Virus record (IMG/VR): IMGVR_UViG_3300013126_000048
Location: 1-50,214 of that record
DNA: 50,214 nt
Direction: 5' to 3' (one strand)
Source of the DNA: a virus
The position numbers were made by a program, and so were the translations under genes. Of the stretch, positions 24,535 to 32,297 are shown one piece after another. The notes below the pieces were generated by a model that was not told where the DNA came from, made no database searches, and saw only the letters and a program-made list of their open reading frames with translations. The first letter of the stretch is position 1. The number at the start of each line of letters is the position of its first letter.

Positions 24535-27224
24535 CACTGCTCCATGGCGGTGGCGTCGTTCGGGCCACGCATGGTGGCCGCATTCTGGTTGATCTTCAGG
24601 ATCAGATCACCCAGACCCTTGAACACCGTCCGCAGGTTGTCTTCGAGGCTGATGTACGTGTCGGTGCCGATGTCACCCTTGATGGTCTCCTCGTCCATCC
24701 AGAGCGACAGCAGCACGCGGCCGATGTTGTCCAGCGACTTCTCGAGGTTCGGCACGTACGCGCTGACCAGGTCCTTGAGCGCAGGAGCCTGCGCCATCGA
24801 CGACAGCGCCGCGGCGTCGAAGGTGCCTGCGTCATTGAGCTGGCCCGCCTGCTCCATGAACTGCGGGTTCACCTGACCCATGATGCTCTCGACACTGCCG
24901 TCGTCCGAGTTCATGGTGGCCTGGGGCGGCTGCTGCTGTTGCTGCGACGGGTCCATGCCGGGCTGGGCGCCGGGCTGCATGCCGGGCTGGGCGCCGGGCT
25001 GCATGCCGGGCTGGGCGCCGGGCTGCATCTGCGACGGGTCGCCGCCCATGCCACCGGCCGGCGGTGCGCCGCCAGGGCCGGGCTGCATCGGCGGGGCACC
25101 GCCACCCATCATCGACGGATCCATCGGACCGCCCATGGCCGCCGCGGCGGCGGCAGGGGCACCCATGGCCCCACCACCACCTGCGATCATGTTGGTGCGC
25201 TGCTGGATCTGCTGCAGAAGGGTCATCTGCGACTGCAGGCCCTGCTGCTGCATCATCAGGTTCTGCATGGCCTCGGCGACGGCCATGTCGACCGGCGCGG
25301 GGGCCTGGGGCGCCATCGGAGCGCCCTGCACACCCTGCATGGCGGCCTGCGCGGGGTCCATCGGCGCGCCGGGCTGCGCGCCAGCCTGGGCGTTCGGGTC
25401 CGCGCCCTGCGCCGGGGTCGCTTCACCAGCGGCGACCTTGAGGTACGCCGCGACCTTGGTGTACGTCGAGGGCGACAGGGTCCAGAACTCGAACTTGCCC
25501 ACGGCGGCGGCCGTCTTGAGCGCGTGGTCCGCATCTTCCACGCTGATGTGCGCTTCCTCCGCCAGCTTGCGGAGCGCGGGCACGAACTCGTACGCGGTCT
25601 TCGGCGCTGCGCCGAAGGTGAAGCCGTGCGTGCCCGACTTGACGGTGATCTTCTCACCGCCGTTCTGGAGCACGCCCTGCAGCGACCAGCGGAGGATCTG
25701 CTCGGGTGTGGTGAGGAAGTCGCCCTGGACGAGTGTGCTGTCTTCCTTGGCCGGCAGGAACGCGAAGTCGCTGGGCAAGTAGACGGTGTCGCCGTGCGCC
25801 GGCACCATCAGCTTGCTGACCGGGGAGTTCTTGTCGATGATCAGGGTGCGGCGGGCAAGACCCACCTGGACCACGATCTGGCGAACGCCATCACCCAGGT
25901 CCGTGACCCGGTGGATCTCGACCGGTGTGGTCGCCACGAAGGACGCACCGCGACGCTGAATGAAGATGCCGTGCTGGCCGGCGCGGGGGCCCGCCTGAGC
26001 CGTGTCGCTGACGACGGCCTTGAACACCTTCGAGCCCTCGAGCTCGCCGATGTCGACGGCGTCGCCAATCAGGCGCTGCGCGTCGATCAGCCGGCCGTCT
26101 TCGGTGATGCCGACGTAGCGCTGAACGAAGGGCTGGTCGCTGTGACGCAAGCCATCATCGCCGGGCACGCGATAGTGGACGCCGTGCCCCTGATCCGCGT
26201 TTGCAGGGGAGACGTTGGTCTGGCGGAAGCGGATGTTTCGCGCTGGAACGCGACGACCAGAGCCGTCGTTGAAGAGGTTGATAGGGTTGCCGACGACGAG
26301 CGCCACGACCGGCTTGCCGTCGTTCTTCCAGAGCCGGTACGCCCCGGAGTCCTTGGGCTCCTGCAGATCCAGGTACGGCTGCACCTGCATCGACCGGTTC
26401 AGGTCCTTGCGGCTGTCCTTGGCGAAGTAGCCCTTGAGCGAGACCCCGCTGAACGCCAGCGGCGCCTGCGGCCCAAAGATCTCCTTGAACTCGCCGGGCT
26501 TGGTGGACTTGTCCGCCACGTAGAGCGCGCCGGACCGGGAGAGCTTGGCGCCGTAGTCAGCCACCTTCTCCTGGCGGAGCGTGAGCGCGCTGATCAACGG
26601 CTTCTCACCGTAGAAGTGCACCGCCTGCTTGAGCAGCTTCGGTGTGGTCTCCAGGAGGCGCGCCGTGGCCTGCTTCACGCGGTTGGGGGCCGCCTCGAGG
26701 AACGACAGGAAAGCCAGCTTCGGCTCATCCTGATGGCGCGCCTCGTCGAAGACGCGGCCGGCGTTGTCCGACGCGTAGCTGTACCGGCCCGTCGTCGGCG
26801 GCACCACGGTGTTGCGGATGTCGACGTCGGTGTTGAGCGTCGTCGGCGCCGTCACGCTGGTGCCGAGCTCGCCCATCGACATCTTGTCGAGCTCCTGCAG
26901 CCACTCTTTGGTGAGCGGCACGAACACGTTCATGTCCTTGAAGTACAGGATGTCCAGCGGCTTGACCTGGTTCTCGGCCATGACGACCGGGATGTACAGC
27001 GTCTGCTTGTTGCGCATCACGACGAAGGCGCCGACACCGGCGCCAGCTTCCGCGTCACTGTCCAAGATCTTGAACGTGATCACGTCCGGCGCGATGTTCG
27101 GCAGCTTGTTGATGAGCACGTTGTACGCCATGCTCGAGAGTCCCTGTTCGAAGAGAGACTTGGCTTGATCGCTGGTGCCACCGGGCGCGGCCATTCCCTG
27201 CGTGCGGGGGGACATCATCGGCAT
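24534..27224 (-). CDS. Large virion protein with Gln/Pro/Gly/Met-rich linker
   Basis: 896 residues. Residues 1-560 are globular, mainly beta (GVGAFVVMRNKQTLYIPVVM; ADNAGQHGIFIQ-type strands) and contain QEKVADYG, LRKLAEEA and ALKTAAAVG motifs. Residues about 595-765 form a low-complexity linker of Gln, Pro, Gly, Met and Ala with a short exact repeat (MQPGAQPG). The last 130 residues form helices (VPNLEKSLDNIGRVLLSLWM). The size and architecture suggest a tail, baseplate or internal virion protein. The start at ATG 27224 follows CAGGAGCTC and a candidate promoter is 26 bases upstream. Confidence 0.68.
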   Translation of the reverse strand: MPMMSPRTQGMAAPGGTSDQAKSLFEQGLSSMAYNVLINKLPNIAPDVITFKILDSDAEAGAGVGAFVVMRNKQTLYIPVVMAENQVKPLDILYFKDMNVFVPLTKEWLQELDKMSMGELGTSVTAPTTLNTDVDIRNTVVPPTTGRYSYASDNAGRVFDEARHQDEPKLAFLSFLEAAPNRVKQATARLLETTPKLLKQAVHFYGEKPLISALTLRQEKVADYGAKLSRSGALYVADKSTKPGEFKEIFGPQAPLAFSGVSLKGYFAKDSRKDLNRSMQVQPYLDLQEPKDSGAYRLWKNDGKPVVALVVGNPINLFNDGSGRRVPARNIRFRQTNVSPANADQGHGVHYRVPGDDGLRHSDQPFVQRYVGITEDGRLIDAQRLIGDAVDIGELEGSKVFKAVVSDTAQAGPRAGQHGIFIQRRGASFVATTPVEIHRVTDLGDGVRQIVVQVGLARRTLIIDKNSPVSKLMVPAHGDTVYLPSDFAFLPAKEDSTLVQGDFLTTPEQILRWSLQGVLQNGGEKITVKSGTHGFTFGAAPKTAYEFVPALRKLAEEAHISVEDADHALKTAAAVGKFEFWTLSPSTYTKVAAYLKVAAGEATPAQGADPNAQAGAQPGAPMDPAQAAMQGVQGAPMAPQAPAPVDMAVAEAMQNLMMQQQGLQSQMTLLQQIQQRTNMIAGGGGAMGAPAAAAAAMGGPMDPSMMGGGAPPMQPGPGGAPPAGGMGGDPSQMQPGAQPGMQPGAQPGMQPGAQPGMDPSQQQQQPPQATMNSDDGSVESIMGQVNPQFMEQAGQLNDAGTFDAAALSSMAQAPALKDLVSAYVPNLEKSLDNIGRVLLSLWMDEETIKGDIGTDTYISLEDNLRTVFKGLGDLILKINQNAATMRGPNDATAMEQ
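24961..25028 (-). repeat. 24-base tandem repeat in the Gln/Pro/Gly/Met linker
   Basis: Two perfect copies and most of a third of a 24-base unit (plus strand GGCTGGGCGCCGGGCTGCAT then GCCG) at 24961, 24985 and 25009. It encodes repeated M-Q-P-G-A-Q-P-G. Such repeats can change copy number by slippage. Confidence 0.9.
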
Positions 27225-27250
27225 GTGAGCTCCTGGAGACAGTCGACACC

Positions 27251-27260
27251 CAAATATAGG
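27251..27260 (-). promoter_or_regulatory. Candidate phage promoter motif CCTATATTTG
   Basis: The minus strand reads CACCTATATTTGGGTG, 26 bases before the ATG at 27224 and just past a hairpin. One of the strongest copies of the recurrent motif, in a 127-base gap between two long genes. Confidence 0.5.
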
Positions 27261-27292
27261 TGCCGTCGAAAAAATACGCGACTGAAGATAGA

Positions 27293-27332
27293 TGAAGCCG
27301 GGCCAATCACCGAAGTGAGCGGCCCGGCTTCA
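27293..27332 (-). terminator. Likely intrinsic terminator after the 403-residue protein
   Basis: A perfect 12-bp inverted repeat (TGAAGCCGGGCC / GGCCCGGCTTCA) with a 16-base loop, 20 bases past the stop at 27352. The following minus-strand bases are T-rich but mixed (TCTATCTTC), with TTTTTT about 25 bases later, so it may be a weak terminator or an RNA-stabilising hairpin. Confidence 0.6.
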
Positions 27333-27351
27333 ATCAGACCCGACGCTGGTC

Positions 27352-28563
27352 TCAGGTGGCCGGCGCGGACGCGATCCGGCGCACGCTCTCGAGCAGCGAG
27401 CTTTCCTTCTTGGCGCTCGTCTCGGCGGCGGTCTTGTGCGCCTCGGTGATGTACGCCTGGCGGCCATCACGATCGAGGCCCATCATGGCCTTCACGGCGG
27501 CGACCTTCTGCTCGTCGGAGTAGCTGGCCGGAAGCGACGACAGGACGTCCTCCGCGCACTTGTTGAAGAGCAGGGTGTACGCCTCGTCGGACGAGAGCTT
27601 CGACGCCTGGGTCACCGAGTTGGATCCGCTGGGGCTGTTGCTCGGCGCCTTCGGGTGCACCTGTTCCTTGCCGACGCGTGCGGCGGCGTCCTCGCCGATG
27701 TTCGTGTTGCCCACACCGACGTGGTAGGCCTCGGGGGCGCGGTTCTTGAGATCGAGCGCGGCGACCGAGTCGGACTTGGCCGCGTCGGTCTCCTTGTTCT
27801 TGGTCGACGCCGGCGACGCCACGCCGATCAGGGTCGAGGCAGCCTGCTTGAGCTGGGCGCGGAGGCCCAGGAGCGCGGCCGACTTGTGGGCGTCGGAGTT
27901 GACCGAGTTGGTGCCGCTGGGGCTGTTGCTCGGGCTCACCGTGGGCGCGCCCTGGTGGCCGATCTCACCCTTGGCGGTCTCGAGAGCCGTGTTGCCCGCG
28001 CCGTCGTGGTACTGGCCCTGTGGACGCTGCTTCTGGTCGAGCGCGGCGACCGAGTCGTTCTTCGCGGCAGCGGCCGGCGTGTTCTGGGCGTCGCCGCCGT
28101 GCATCAGGGCGCCCTGGGGGCTGGCGGTTTTCTGCGAGACCTCGGCGGCAGCCTTCTCCATGCAGGCGATGGCGGCGTTGCTGGCCAGATCCTCGACCGG
28201 CGTGTAGGAGGCTTCCTTGAGGATGTAGGCCGCGGCCTTGGCCGCCTCGACCGCCTCGTCCGGGGGCGGGCCGCCACCTTCGGGGATCTTCGGGAGCGGG
28301 GGCGCGCCGGGAGGAGCGCCGGCGTCAGGGCCGATGCCCGCCTGCTCCTGGAGGGCGTGGCCGATGGCGATCAGCTTCTGCGCGATGGCGGCGACGTCTT
28401 CGGGAGAGTGACCACCCTCCTCGGCCACCTCGGGCATGGGCGACGCGTCGGCGACCGCATCCGCGACTTCGTCCATCGCGACCTTGGAAGGGAAGTTGAC
28501 GAGGTTTCGACGAACGAGCTCGTGGGCCATGCCCCGAACCGCAGCGCGCTTGAACAGACCCAT
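27352..28563 (-). CDS. Head-region protein with internal duplication
   Basis: 403 residues from ATG 28563 (MGLFKRAAVRGMAHELVRRN), chosen for its GGAGAAG site. Residues 35-115 are acidic and Pro/Gly-rich. The middle contains a duplicated block of about 55 residues: (K-N/S)-DSVAALD...YHDGAGNT...SPSGTNSV and DSVAALD...YHVGVGNT...SPSGSNSV. K-[T/A]-A motifs occur, including SQKTASPQ and AHKTAAET. The C-terminal 100 residues are helical. Disordered, repetitive and acidic sequence suits a scaffold, decoration or internal protein. Function unknown. Confidence 0.6.
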   Translation of the reverse strand: MGLFKRAAVRGMAHELVRRNLVNFPSKVAMDEVADAVADASPMPEVAEEGGHSPEDVAAIAQKLIAIGHALQEQAGIGPDAGAPPGAPPLPKIPEGGGPPPDEAVEAAKAAAYILKEASYTPVEDLASNAAIACMEKAAAEVSQKTASPQGALMHGGDAQNTPAAAAKNDSVAALDQKQRPQGQYHDGAGNTALETAKGEIGHQGAPTVSPSNSPSGTNSVNSDAHKSAALLGLRAQLKQAASTLIGVASPASTKNKETDAAKSDSVAALDLKNRAPEAYHVGVGNTNIGEDAAARVGKEQVHPKAPSNSPSGSNSVTQASKLSSDEAYTLLFNKCAEDVLSSLPASYSDEQKVAAVKAMMGLDRDGRQAYITEAHKTAAETSAKKESSLLESVRRIASAPAT

Positions 28564-28585
28564 GGTGCTTCTCCTCGATGACTGG

Positions 28586-28598
28586 CCCAAAGACTAGA
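28586..28598 (-). promoter_or_regulatory. Possible variant motif TCTAGTCTTTGGG
   Basis: The minus strand reads TCTAGTCTTTGGG about 22 bases before the ATG at 28563. It partly resembles the CCTATATTTGGG copy at 27251 but with an extra base. Alternative to the copy at 28633. Confidence 0.22.
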
Positions 28599-28632
28599 CC
28601 AGGGGTGGTTATCAGACAAACAGCTGAACGCC

Positions 28633-28642
28633 CCAACATAGG
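28633..28642 (-). promoter_or_regulatory. Copy of recurrent motif, CCTATGTTGG
   Basis: The minus strand reads CCCCTATGTTGGGG, flanked by C and G runs that could pair. It lies 69 bases before the ATG at 28563, in the gap following the gene at 28654-29232. CCTAT and TT match the better copies. Confidence 0.32.
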
Positions 28643-28653
28643 GGACTTGGTGG

Positions 28654-29232
28654 TCAGCCGCCAAACTCCGTTGGACGGCGGGTTACCTGACTCATTGTCG
28701 ATGACAACGGCGACACGGCGGGCCGCGGCGCAAATTGCGGGAGGATGCGACGATCCGCCGGAGGTTCCCGCGAAGGATGAGGGCGCGGCGGCGCCGACGA
28801 CGATGTACGGTTGAACAAGCGACCGACGTGCTCGCCAAGAGACGCACCCAGCGTACCGCCAGCCATGTTGCCTGCGAGCCCCAAAGGCGCGCCAACCAGG
28901 CCCCCCAGAAGAGCGCCAATGGATGATCCGAGCGCAGAGCCCCGCTCAGACGCCGGAGCGTGTGCCGTTTGATACAGGCCGTACAACGGCAAGCCGTAGT
29001 TGAGCGTGGCGTTCAACGCCGTCATGCCCGGGCTCCCGGGCACGTGCGGATTTGCTGCCTGCGCGATCGCCCCACCGCGCGTAAAGAGTTTACCGCGGCG
29101 CAGCTCACGCAGATACCGCGTCGGGTCTCCGATCAAGATCTGCTTGATGTCGTCCCCTGCTCCGGCGCTTTTGACCAGGCCGAAGTCAGCCAGTGCGGCG
29201 TCAACGCCGAGAGCGTGATTCGAGGACGACAT
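28654..29232 (-). CDS. Glycine-zipper protein with Y/H-x2-G...FG-type N-terminus
   Basis: 192 residues. Begins SSSNHALGVDAALADFGLVK, a variant of the short N-terminal pattern of this region, followed by a K-S-A motif. Residues about 95-138 form a Gly/Ala/Leu zipper (GSALGSSIGALLGGLVGAPL and onward), typical of membrane-inserting segments. The tail is Pro/Ser/Arg-rich. It is coupled to the beta-prime C-terminal gene by an ATGA overlap. A virion protein that enters the host membrane is possible. Confidence 0.6.
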   Translation of the reverse strand: MSSSNHALGVDAALADFGLVKSAGAGDDIKQILIGDPTRYLRELRRGKLFTRGGAIAQAANPHVPGSPGMTALNATLNYGLPLYGLYQTAHAPASERGSALGSSIGALLGGLVGAPLGLAGNMAGGTLGASLGEHVGRLFNRTSSSAPPRPHPSREPPADRRILPQFAPRPAVSPLSSTMSQVTRRPTEFGG

Positions 29233-31031
29233 CAGTAGCGACCATCCGTGCCATTGCCGAAGGTTTCCCCGTAAGCATAGGCCGGGACTGGATGAGTCGA
29301 GCTGAAGTCAGTGGCATCGCCGAAATGCGCGCCGCGAAGAAGCGAATCCTTGAGGTACCGGTGCGACATGCGCGCCAGCCAGTCCGGATCCAGCAACGGG
29401 TTGCGCGTCATGGGCTTCATGACGAACTCCACCCGCGGCGCCGAGGTCGCAACAACAACCTCTTTGACGCCGTGCTTCTGCAAGGTGACCACGATGGATT
29501 GCGTGAGCGGGGTGCCGACGGTGAGGTGGAGCACCTCTTTGCCGAGCACGTGCCCGGCGGCCTGCTTCACGGGCAGCGTCTTGGTCTCGTGACTCAGCGC
29601 TTCCCGGTATGTGGGGTAGGGCACGATGTCGCCGCGCAGTAGCTCTGGGTGCGCGTCGGCGTGCTCCAGGATGCGCACATGATTCAGATCGGCGCGAGAC
29701 AAGATCTCGAGGTGTCGTTTGTCGATGTCAACACCTTGCTTCTTGTAGAGCCGGTGCAGCGAGTTAACCAGGTACTGTCGGCCAGCTCCGAGGCCTTTGT
29801 GGTGGACGACTTCGTCGGGCTTGGGCACGCCGTCGGAGAGGGCATCACCAGCTTCGACAGGTTGTTTGACGTGGACCAACACATCGAGATTCGGCGCGAC
29901 GTAGTGCTCATGGTTGTCCACGTAGACATAGTGGCCGCCGTGCGGGGCGCGCACGATCTTCGTCACGGTGCCTGTGTGGTCCGCAAGCGTGGCCTTGTTG
30001 AAGAAGCTCTGCGGAACCTCGATCATCTGCCGAACGCCGGACAAACCCTCGAGCTCCTTTGTGGCGCCTTTCAGGACGCGCACGCCGTGCTTGGCGTTCA
30101 GGGCGAACTGCGTCAGCGGCTCCGACATGGCCTGCGCGGCGCGGACGCCGACGTTGATGCCGATGGCGTGCGGCTTACCCTTCTCGTCCAAGCCCTGGCA
30201 CTTCCGGCAGATGCCTGGATGAGCCTCACAGGTCATGGGCGACCGCACGTACACAGTCTCGTGCGTTTTGATGAGATCCGCGGCCACACCCGGCGTCACC
30301 AGCTCATTGCGTTTGTGTTTGCCGATGTCCCGTGCCAGGTAGCGTCCGACGATGTGCCCGTCGTTAGCCGCCAGCGCCACGCCGTTGTACGTCCCGCAAT
30401 CGTCCTTGGTGATGGTGAACGGATACAGGTTGTTGACGAGGATCTTCGCCAGGTCGCCTGGCTCAGCGACCGACGTCGAACTCTTGATGGTGTTGATGCG
30501 CGCTTCGTTACCGGTCACCCAGTATTCCGCCGGCGTCAAACCTTCGGCGTACGAGCGGCTGATCAACCAGGGCGTAATGGCCCCTCTGTGATCAACCGCA
30601 GCAACGGGTGAGCCGACCGTCTTCATGAGCTGCGGGATGTTGCCTCGTGCACCTGACAACGCCATCTGCGTCATCGTCCCCGGGTGTTCCCGGGTGTAGC
30701 TCATCATCTGGTCCTGTACGCCAAGGATGATCTTTTCGCGCTCGTCGCTGTCTTTGGCGCCCTTCACCTTGGCGATGGCGGGCTGCATGATTTTGTCGCG
30801 CACGGTGTACGCCGGCGCGATGTCGTCCAGGCCAACGGAAACACCTTCCGTGGTGGACAGCTCGTCACCGAGGCGTTTCAGCTTGCTGACGATGCCGACG
30901 TAGGCGTGCGGGTCTTCCTTGGCCAGCGCCGTGAGCTTTTTGTTCAACGCAGACTTGCCGAGGATCTCCGTTGACCGGTGAGCCGCGGGCAAGATGTCGT
31001 TGACCAGGAGCTGACCAAGAGATTGCGGCAC
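29232..31031 (-). CDS. RNA polymerase beta-prime subunit, C-terminal part
   Basis: 599 residues from GTG 31031 behind GGAGG. Residue 1-125 match the region before the bridge helix (GKSALNKKLTAL; VSVGLDDIAPAYTV). The bridge-helix start SGARGNIPQ is near residue 127. A secondary zinc site (DDCGTYNG, then CEAHPGICRKC near 268-278) matches the bacterial beta-prime cysteines. The trigger-loop region is SEPLTQFALNAKHG near 302, where bacteria have GEPGTQLTMRTFH; the catalytic His is kept. It completes the beta-prime begun in the fusion at 32294-37441; the polymerase should need both. The three genes between, and its place in the virion gene run, suggest late expression and possibly packaging. Confidence 0.9.
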   Translation of the reverse strand: MPQSLGQLLVNDILPAAHRSTEILGKSALNKKLTALAKEDPHAYVGIVSKLKRLGDELSTTEGVSVGLDDIAPAYTVRDKIMQPAIAKVKGAKDSDEREKIILGVQDQMMSYTREHPGTMTQMALSGARGNIPQLMKTVGSPVAAVDHRGAITPWLISRSYAEGLTPAEYWVTGNEARINTIKSSTSVAEPGDLAKILVNNLYPFTITKDDCGTYNGVALAANDGHIVGRYLARDIGKHKRNELVTPGVAADLIKTHETVYVRSPMTCEAHPGICRKCQGLDEKGKPHAIGINVGVRAAQAMSEPLTQFALNAKHGVRVLKGATKELEGLSGVRQMIEVPQSFFNKATLADHTGTVTKIVRAPHGGHYVYVDNHEHYVAPNLDVLVHVKQPVEAGDALSDGVPKPDEVVHHKGLGAGRQYLVNSLHRLYKKQGVDIDKRHLEILSRADLNHVRILEHADAHPELLRGDIVPYPTYREALSHETKTLPVKQAAGHVLGKEVLHLTVGTPLTQSIVVTLQKHGVKEVVVATSAPRVEFVMKPMTRNPLLDPDWLARMSHRYLKDSLLRGAHFGDATDFSSTHPVPAYAYGETFGNGTDGRY

Positions 31032-31327
31032 TACACGCCTCCGTACGCGCCCATGCCCGAGTAGTTGTGCCCGTTGGCGCTCGACCCCTCAAGCGAGGCC
31101 GCAGGTCCCCAGCCGGTGGGCTTCTCGAGCTTGCGGTGCGACGACCGACTCCCGTGCACCGTCGAGTAGTCCTCTTTGTCTGCGCGCAGGCGCCGCGAGA
31201 GCCATTCCGCACCGAGGTGCTGAGGGCCGTCCGGCATGCTGCGAGACAGGCTGTCCGACGCCACGCGAATCCCGAAGGACTCGAGTGCGTCGGACGCGCC
31301 CTTCCAGTAGGGGGAAGGGGCGCTCAC
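31031..31327 (-). CDS. Small protein with Y-x2-G...FG N-terminus, inside the RNAP block
   Basis: 98 residues from GTG 31327 (overlap GTGA). Begins SAPSPYWKGASDALESFGIR, a clear copy of the pattern aromatic-x2-G-x3-A-h-x2-F-G. The remainder is polar, basic and probably disordered. Its stop overlaps the start of the beta-prime C-terminal gene, so the two should be made together. Function unknown. Confidence 0.6.
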   Translation of the reverse strand: MSAPSPYWKGASDALESFGIRVASDSLSRSMPDGPQHLGAEWLSRRLRADKEDYSTVHGSRSSHRKLEKPTGWGPAASLEGSSANGHNYSGMGAYGGV

Positions 31328-31665
31328 CCAACGCTCCGCATCAGACCAAGCGCGGCGTGCAGCATGTTGTCAACCTGCGCGTCAGGGATCTTGATCTTGT
31401 GGCGGGCCAGCTCTGCCTTGGCGAAGGCAGTCGCTTGCTTGAGCTTGTCCTCGCCGGTCACAGGCAAGCTCTGCTTGTTCTGCTTGTGTGCCCACTCCTG
31501 AGCGAAGCCGATGGCCTGCTCGATGATGGTCACCAACAGCTTCTCCTGCTCGGCGGAGATCTGCAGGTTGAACTTGGTGCGCATCAGCCAGAGCAGCAAA
31601 CCTGCCCCCGCGGTGCCCAGCACCGGCAGCACAGTCGAGACGATGAACAACAGGATTTCCGACAT
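31324..31665 (-). CDS. Probable holin, LLH-family type
   Basis: 113 residues. An N-terminal membrane segment (ILLFIVSTVLPVLGTAGAGL, continuing LLWLMR) is followed by a cytoplasmic helical part: a charged helix with AEQEKLLVTIIEQAIGFAQE, a Lys-rich turn, then LARHKIKIPDAQVDNMLHAA near the end. This arrangement matches phage LLH-type holins, which permit endolysin release. No endolysin is seen in the window, so the lysis call rests on architecture. It lies between the two polymerase genes. Confidence 0.6.
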   Translation of the reverse strand: MSEILLFIVSTVLPVLGTAGAGLLLWLMRTKFNLQISAEQEKLLVTIIEQAIGFAQEWAHKQNKQSLPVTGEDKLKQATAFAKAELARHKIKIPDAQVDNMLHAALGLMRSVG

Positions 31666-31685
31666 GGGACCTCCAAAAGAACCCT

Positions 31686-31694
31686 AAGTCTAGG
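31686..31694 (-). promoter_or_regulatory. Candidate phage promoter motif CCTAGACTT
   Basis: The minus strand reads CCCTAGACTTAGGG 20 bases before the ATG at 31665; CCCTA/TAGGG arms give it a short palindromic frame. One base from CCTATACTT. It may serve the holin-like gene and the beta-prime C-terminal gene. Confidence 0.42.
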
Positions 31695-31706
31695 GCAGCG
31701 AGGGCT

Positions 31707-32297
31707 TTACAGCAACGGCACCATCATTCGACGCGCGTCGTCCAGGTGGCGCTGATCCTCGAGAAGCGAGTTCTCGATGAGGATGCGCAGGCCGGCGTTC
31801 TCGCCGCACGCCGCCAAGATGTCCCGCTGCCCTTGGATGAGCTCTTTCTCCGCCTGCATGATGTGCATGAACATCTCACTGAGCGTGCCTGTGGACGGCA
31901 CCTTGCTGACCTGGACCTCGGGTTCGCCGCCCAAGGCAGTGATCTTCATGGCGAGGTCGTAGCACGCGGTGCGCTCTTCTTGCATGTGCCCCTGGAAGTG
32001 CTCGTACACTGCGTCCCGGAAGTGCGATCGAACGCGATCGCCGTAGTTGATGTACATGAGCACCGCCGTGTACTTCAGCTTCAGCGCTTTCTGCAGCAGC
32101 TTCAGCATCTGCTCCTGTGGCACCGCGAACAACCCTTCTTCGAGCGAGACGGCCAACGGGTGCGTGCCTTCCGACGCCGTGGGCTGGGGCAGCTCCGGTG
32201 GCGCGGCCGTGGCCGGCGCAGGTGCGGCAGGAAGCGCGTCCGGGGGTGGTGCGGCCACCATGGCTGCGATCTTCGGGGGGAGGACGTAGTTGCTCAT
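31707..32297 (-). CDS. Ferritin-like four-helix protein
   Basis: 196 residues. Residues 1-50 are a Pro/Ala linker. Residues 58-196 fit the bacterioferritin/rubrerythrin fold in order: helix A (LKYTAVLMYINYGDRV), helix B (EHFQGHMQEERTACYDLAMK, followed by ALGGEP), helix C (LSEMFMHIMQAEKELIQG), helix D (ENSLLEDQRHLDDARRMM). Helix C Glu and the helix D His are kept. The helix A Glu appears to be Lys or Tyr, and helix B has H...E order instead of E..H, so diiron chemistry is uncertain. Coupled by ATGA to the polymerase fusion. Possible roles: iron storage, DNA protection or a scaffold; unproven. Confidence 0.6.
   Translation of the reverse strand: MSNYVLPPKIAAMVAAPPPDALPAAPAPATAAPPELPQPTASEGTHPLAVSLEEGLFAVPQEQMLKLLQKALKLKYTAVLMYINYGDRVRSHFRDAVYEHFQGHMQEERTACYDLAMKITALGGEPEVQVSKVPSTGTLSEMFMHIMQAEKELIQGQRDILAACGENAGLRILIENSLLEDQRHLDDARRMMVPLL

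Noticed and set aside
24474-27449. 991-codon plus-strand open frame opposite the 896-residue virion protein
   Set aside because: It is antisense to a gene with ordered sequence, a good ribosome site and repeats. Its protein is a monotonous Arg/His/Leu/Val/Gly mix typical of antisense frames in GC-rich DNA.
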